Source of the DNA: Chrysochromulina tobinii
Taxonomy: Eukaryota; Haptophyta; Prymnesiales; Chrysochromulinaceae
Direction: 5' to 3'
DNA: 27,896 bases
NCBI GenBank assembly: GCA_001275005.1
Contig: JWZX01002058.1
Span: forward strand, 1 to 27,896
Positions 24,913 through 27,896 of this stretch are shown piece by piece. Made by a program: the position numbers and the translations under genes. Every line of letters begins with the position of its first letter. Position 1 is the first letter of the stretch. The notes under the pieces are model-generated. The model saw only the letters and a program-made list of their open reading frames with translations, did not search any database and was not told where the DNA came from.

Positions 24913-27896
24913 ATGCTGCATCTCATGCAAGCTGCCGCACTTGCGCAGCCAGCGGCTTCGCCATCACAGCTCCTGGTGCTTGGCATGCACCACTCGGGCA
25001 CGTCGATCGTGTCCAACCTGACGATGATGATGGGTGCCTATGGTGGCGAGATGGACGAGCTGCTCCTGCACCCCGAGAACCCGCTCAAGTATTGGGAGCG
25101 CCGCGATGTGGTCGCGCTCGATGAGCAGCGGCTGACGGCTGGCGTGAGCGCGCGTGTGTCCGAGCGGTACGACGTTCCCGAGTGGATCGCGTACGGCTTC
25201 GATGCTGGCAAGGCCGCGACCAAGGTGCACGAGATGCCCGAGGCCAAGGCGGTCGTCGCCAAGCTCAACACGCAGCGGCCTTGGGTGACCAAGGACCCTC
25301 GCATGTGCCTCGTTGCCGACGAGTGGATGGAGCTGCTCGACGCGCCGCTGTGCGTGATCGTGCACCGCGAGCCGCTCTCGGTGGCCAACTCGATGATGAT
25401 CTATTCGCACAATGTCTCGCTCGCCGAGTGGGCTTCGGTTTACGAGGCCTACTACACTAACGCCATGCGCGCGTGCCACGGGGTGTGTGCTTCTCCCTTC
25501 CTATCGCTTGTTGAGCCCCCTCCTCCTCTCAGCCTGGTCCCGCATGTCGCCGCCACCGCCGCCCGCGCGTACCGTCGTTCGAAGGCGGGCCGCCCTCGGC
25601 GCTTCCAACTCTCCTCACGCCGCCCGCCCTTGCGCCGCCCTCTTCTTTGCAGAAACCCACCGTTGTTGTGCAGCACGCCGAGCTGGTTGCCAACCCATTG
25701 GCTGCCACAGTCAAGCTGTACAATGACCTCGTCGCCGCTGGCGTTGCGGGACTCACGCTGCCCACGGAGGCTCAGGTGGGCCGCCTGCTGCGCCCGTCGA
25801 CCGAGCATGCGCACACGTACCTCGCGTCGGAGCGTGCGGCCGTTGGCCCGTCCGTCCACGCGCTCTCGAGGGCGCTCTCGTCGGCCGACCGCTTGCCCGC
25901 GGCGCAGCTCCCGCGCGCCAGCTGGCACGTGGCCGAGCGCAAGGCGAACGAGGCGATCGCCACGCTGCTCACCACGGACAACAGGGACTACCTGCGCGGC
26001 GCCCTCGTCCTTGGCTCCTCCATCCGCTCCTTCGACTCTTCACGCGACATGGTGCGCGGCGTCGCCGCGCGCCCCCCGAAAAAGACCATCCCCTAGAGAA
26101 CTGCCTCCGCGCAGCGCCGCCCCCCTGCCCGTCGTGTGCCCAGCGCCGGCTCACACGATCCCACCCCGTGCATCGCCCAGGTGGCGCTCGTCACCGCTGC
26201 CGTCCCGAGGGAATGGCGCGACCCGCTCTCCGTCGCCGGCTGGACAGTGGTCGAGGTGCCCGAGCTGGCCGAGTTCTGGTGGGGCAAGTCGGAGGAGTGC
26301 TCGCGTTTCGCTGCCGACCAGGGCGAGCGCTGGGGGCACATGGCGACCAAGCTGCGCCTGTGGCAGCTCACGCAGTACCAGCGCGTCCTCTACCTCGACG
26401 CGGACACAATCCTCACCGGCCCGGTCGACACGGTCTTCTCGTCGATCAGCACCTTCGCTGCCGAGGCTCCCAAGTACCACTCGCACTTCAACGCGGGTGT
26501 GCTGCTCCTCACCCCCTCGGAGGCGACCTTCAACGAGCTGCTTGAGCTCGGCCGCGTGCAGCACGCGACTGTCTTCGGCAACCTGATCGACTGCACCGAG
26601 CAGGGACTGCTCAACTCGTACTACAACGGCGCGCCTGGCCGCGAGGTGGCCAAGCTGCCGATCGGCCGCGCGGATGTGCAGGCAGACTGGGCGGGCGCGA
26701 CCGCGCCGTGGGCAGTGCACTGGATCACGCTCGTGTGCCCCAAGCCGTGGCGCATCGCCGACCAGGCCGAGGAGCTCGAGGCGCACTGCGACGCGTCCGT
26801 GTACGCCTATTGGCAGCGCGTGTGGAACCGCCTGACCGCTTCCTCGGAGGACTCGTCCTCCGGCGTGTCGCGTGGCGCGCGCGAGTCGGCTCGCCGCAAG
26901 ATGCGTCGCCTCACGGGCGTGTCGGCGGGCCCGTCGGTCGTGGGCCGGCCGCAGAGGGAAACGGCATCGGCGGGCGAGCTGCTGGTTGAGCTTTGGGACA
27001 ACGCAGCTGAGGTCATCGGCCGCCAGCTGCGCCAGGTCGTCACGGGGCGCGAGCTGCGCCGCCGCCGCCGCCGCTTGCGCGAGGAGTACGACGCGTCGCC
27101 TGTGATCACAATTCCGCCGCCACCGCCCATGCCACGACCGCCGCCGCCGCTGCCGCCCCCGCCCCCGCCTCCAAATACGCCTCCTGGGATACTTTGCTCG
27201 AATGGTTGCGAATACTATACTTACTATCACGGTAATTCAAATTTGCAATATGCGAGCAACGGAATATGCGAAGATGGAGGTCCGGGATCCGTATCTCATG
27301 AACACTGCAACTTGGGCACCGACTGCTTCGACTGCGGACCTCGGACCATGCCGCCGCTGCCGCCGCTGCCGCCGCCGCCGCCATGGATGCTGTGCAGCAA
27401 CACGTGCCCCGGATATGCCCACACCGGTGCGTGCCAAGATGGTGGCACCGGCGCCATGAGCGATCGCTGCGCGTACGGTACCGATTGCGCGGACTGTGGC
27501 CCAAGAAATATGTTACCTCCGTCGCTCCCAGGGTCTCCAAGCCCGCCTCCAGGGCTGCAGTCGCCACCACCGCCACCTGCACAGTCTCCAGTTTCTGTTG
27601 GCGATCCGTCCCATTCGTCTGCCGTCCCCGTGCTGCCACAATCCCATGCGGGCCTTGCCACACCAGTCCAGCAGAGCAATGATGTGTTGTTCGTGATGAT
27701 CACGCTCGGGGGGGGTGCTCTCTTGCTCCTCCTCTCGGCCATCGTGGTCCTCCTCTTCCTCTTGCTCAAGAGGGCGCGTCAGCCGTACTCGATGTTAGAG
27801 CGTGGTAGCGGAGGACAAGAGCTGACGACGATGAAGCCACCTTCGTCGGTGGCAGGCTCCGAGGAATCCTCGTCCAAGCCGACAGGCGAGCCTCTT
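24913..27896 (+). CDS. Chimeric sulfotransferase - GT8 glycosyltransferase - Cys/Pro-rich modules - TM protein (3' end outside window)
   Basis: Exons 24913-25482, 25653-26051 and 26181 to the right edge, all phase 0; at least 895 residues. Domain 1 (about 18-260) is a sulfotransferase: the PAPS 5'-phosphosulfate loop is GMHHSGTS (24-31) and a 3'-phosphate segment is VTKDPRMCLV with VIVHREPLSVANSM. Domain 2 (about 290-600) is a GT8, glycogenin-like glycosyltransferase: AIATLLTTDNRDYLRGALVL, KLRLWQLTQYQRVLYLDADT with the metal-binding Asp-396/Asp-398, FNAGVLLLTPS and TEQGLLNSYY. An Arg-rich linker then runs without a stop into polyproline, two Cys-rich modules (CEDGGPGS, GTDCFDCGPR) and a transmembrane helix (about 825-852). 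The N-terminus (MLHLMQAAALAQPAAS) is a weak signal peptide. An enzyme that sulfates and glycosylates surface or scale polysaccharide while anchored by its tail is inferred. No separate start or signal sequence precedes the modules. Confidence 0.75.
25483..25652 (+). other. Chimeric gene intron 1
   Basis: A 170-nt phase-0 intron (GTGTGT...TTTGCAG, with a pyrimidine-rich 3' half). Splicing joins NAMRACHG to KPTVVVQHAELVANPL, which continues the sulfotransferase domain. Unspliced, the frame becomes Pro/Arg/Ser-rich low-complexity sequence. Confidence 0.8.
26052..26180 (+). other. Chimeric gene intron 2
   Basis: A 129-nt phase-0 intron, GTGCGC...GCCCAG. Splicing joins SIRSFDSSRDM to VALVTAAVPREW, giving the normal first and second strands of a GT8 domain. 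Unspliced, the frame stops at 26096 (KTIP). This junction is what connects the sulfotransferase exon to the main GT8 exon. Confidence 0.82.
27161..27896 (+). repeat. Segmental duplication, copy B (runs off the window)
   Basis: Counterpart of 23392-24451, fused in frame behind the GT8 domain. It lacks the second, duplicated Cys-rich module and part of the Pro-rich stalk. Its first module is variable upstream of the ASNGICEDGG core, where it looks more like module 3 of the other gene. The window ends at the position matching 24451 in copy A. Confidence 0.9.

Overview
This is eukaryotic nuclear DNA, GC-rich and gene-dense. It carries GT-AG introns, mostly single-exon genes, short intergenic gaps (often 80-230 bp), GC-rich micro- and minisatellites, axonemal proteins, a spindle checkpoint protein and Pro-rich/Cys-rich cell-surface proteins. 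That combination fits a flagellated unicellular alga. A haptophyte is my best guess; this is an inference from gene content and style, not from a marker gene.

Layout. 1-4496: an IQ-motif protein (minus strand, running off the left edge) lies head to head with a MAD1 spindle-checkpoint gene, followed by a secreted kelch-repeat protein. 4497-6237: gene-poor, with small repeats and a possible retroelement relic. 6238-11553: three minus-strand genes, namely an XS/coiled-coil/XH protein resembling plant RNA-directed DNA methylation factors, a spermidine-synthase-fold methyltransferase and an MFS transporter. 11784-13217: CFAP36, a ciliary protein carrying ubiquitin-interacting-motif-like helices. 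13218-16167: repeat-rich DNA with one small Cys-rich membrane protein. 16168-20699: an RIIa/EF-hand protein resembling radial spoke RSP7, head to head with an LRR/coiled-coil protein. 20790-22093: a zinc alcohol dehydrogenase with two introns that look like products of local tandem duplication. 22319-27896: two related membrane proteins built from Cys-rich modules and polyproline. The second is an in-frame chimera of sulfotransferase, GT8 glycosyltransferase, Cys-rich/Pro-rich modules and a transmembrane tail, running off the right edge.

Themes. Several genes belong to flagella and cell division (MAD1, CFAP36, RSP7-like and possibly the LRR protein), and several belong to the cell surface (kelch, the small Cys-rich protein, the two module proteins). 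Three gene pairs are divergent with 97-230 bp between starts, so promoters are probably shared. The strongest candidates for something new are the sulfotransferase-GT8-module chimera, the XS-XH protein in an apparent alga, and the alcohol dehydrogenase intron made of two exact 78-nt units joined at an AG|GT boundary.
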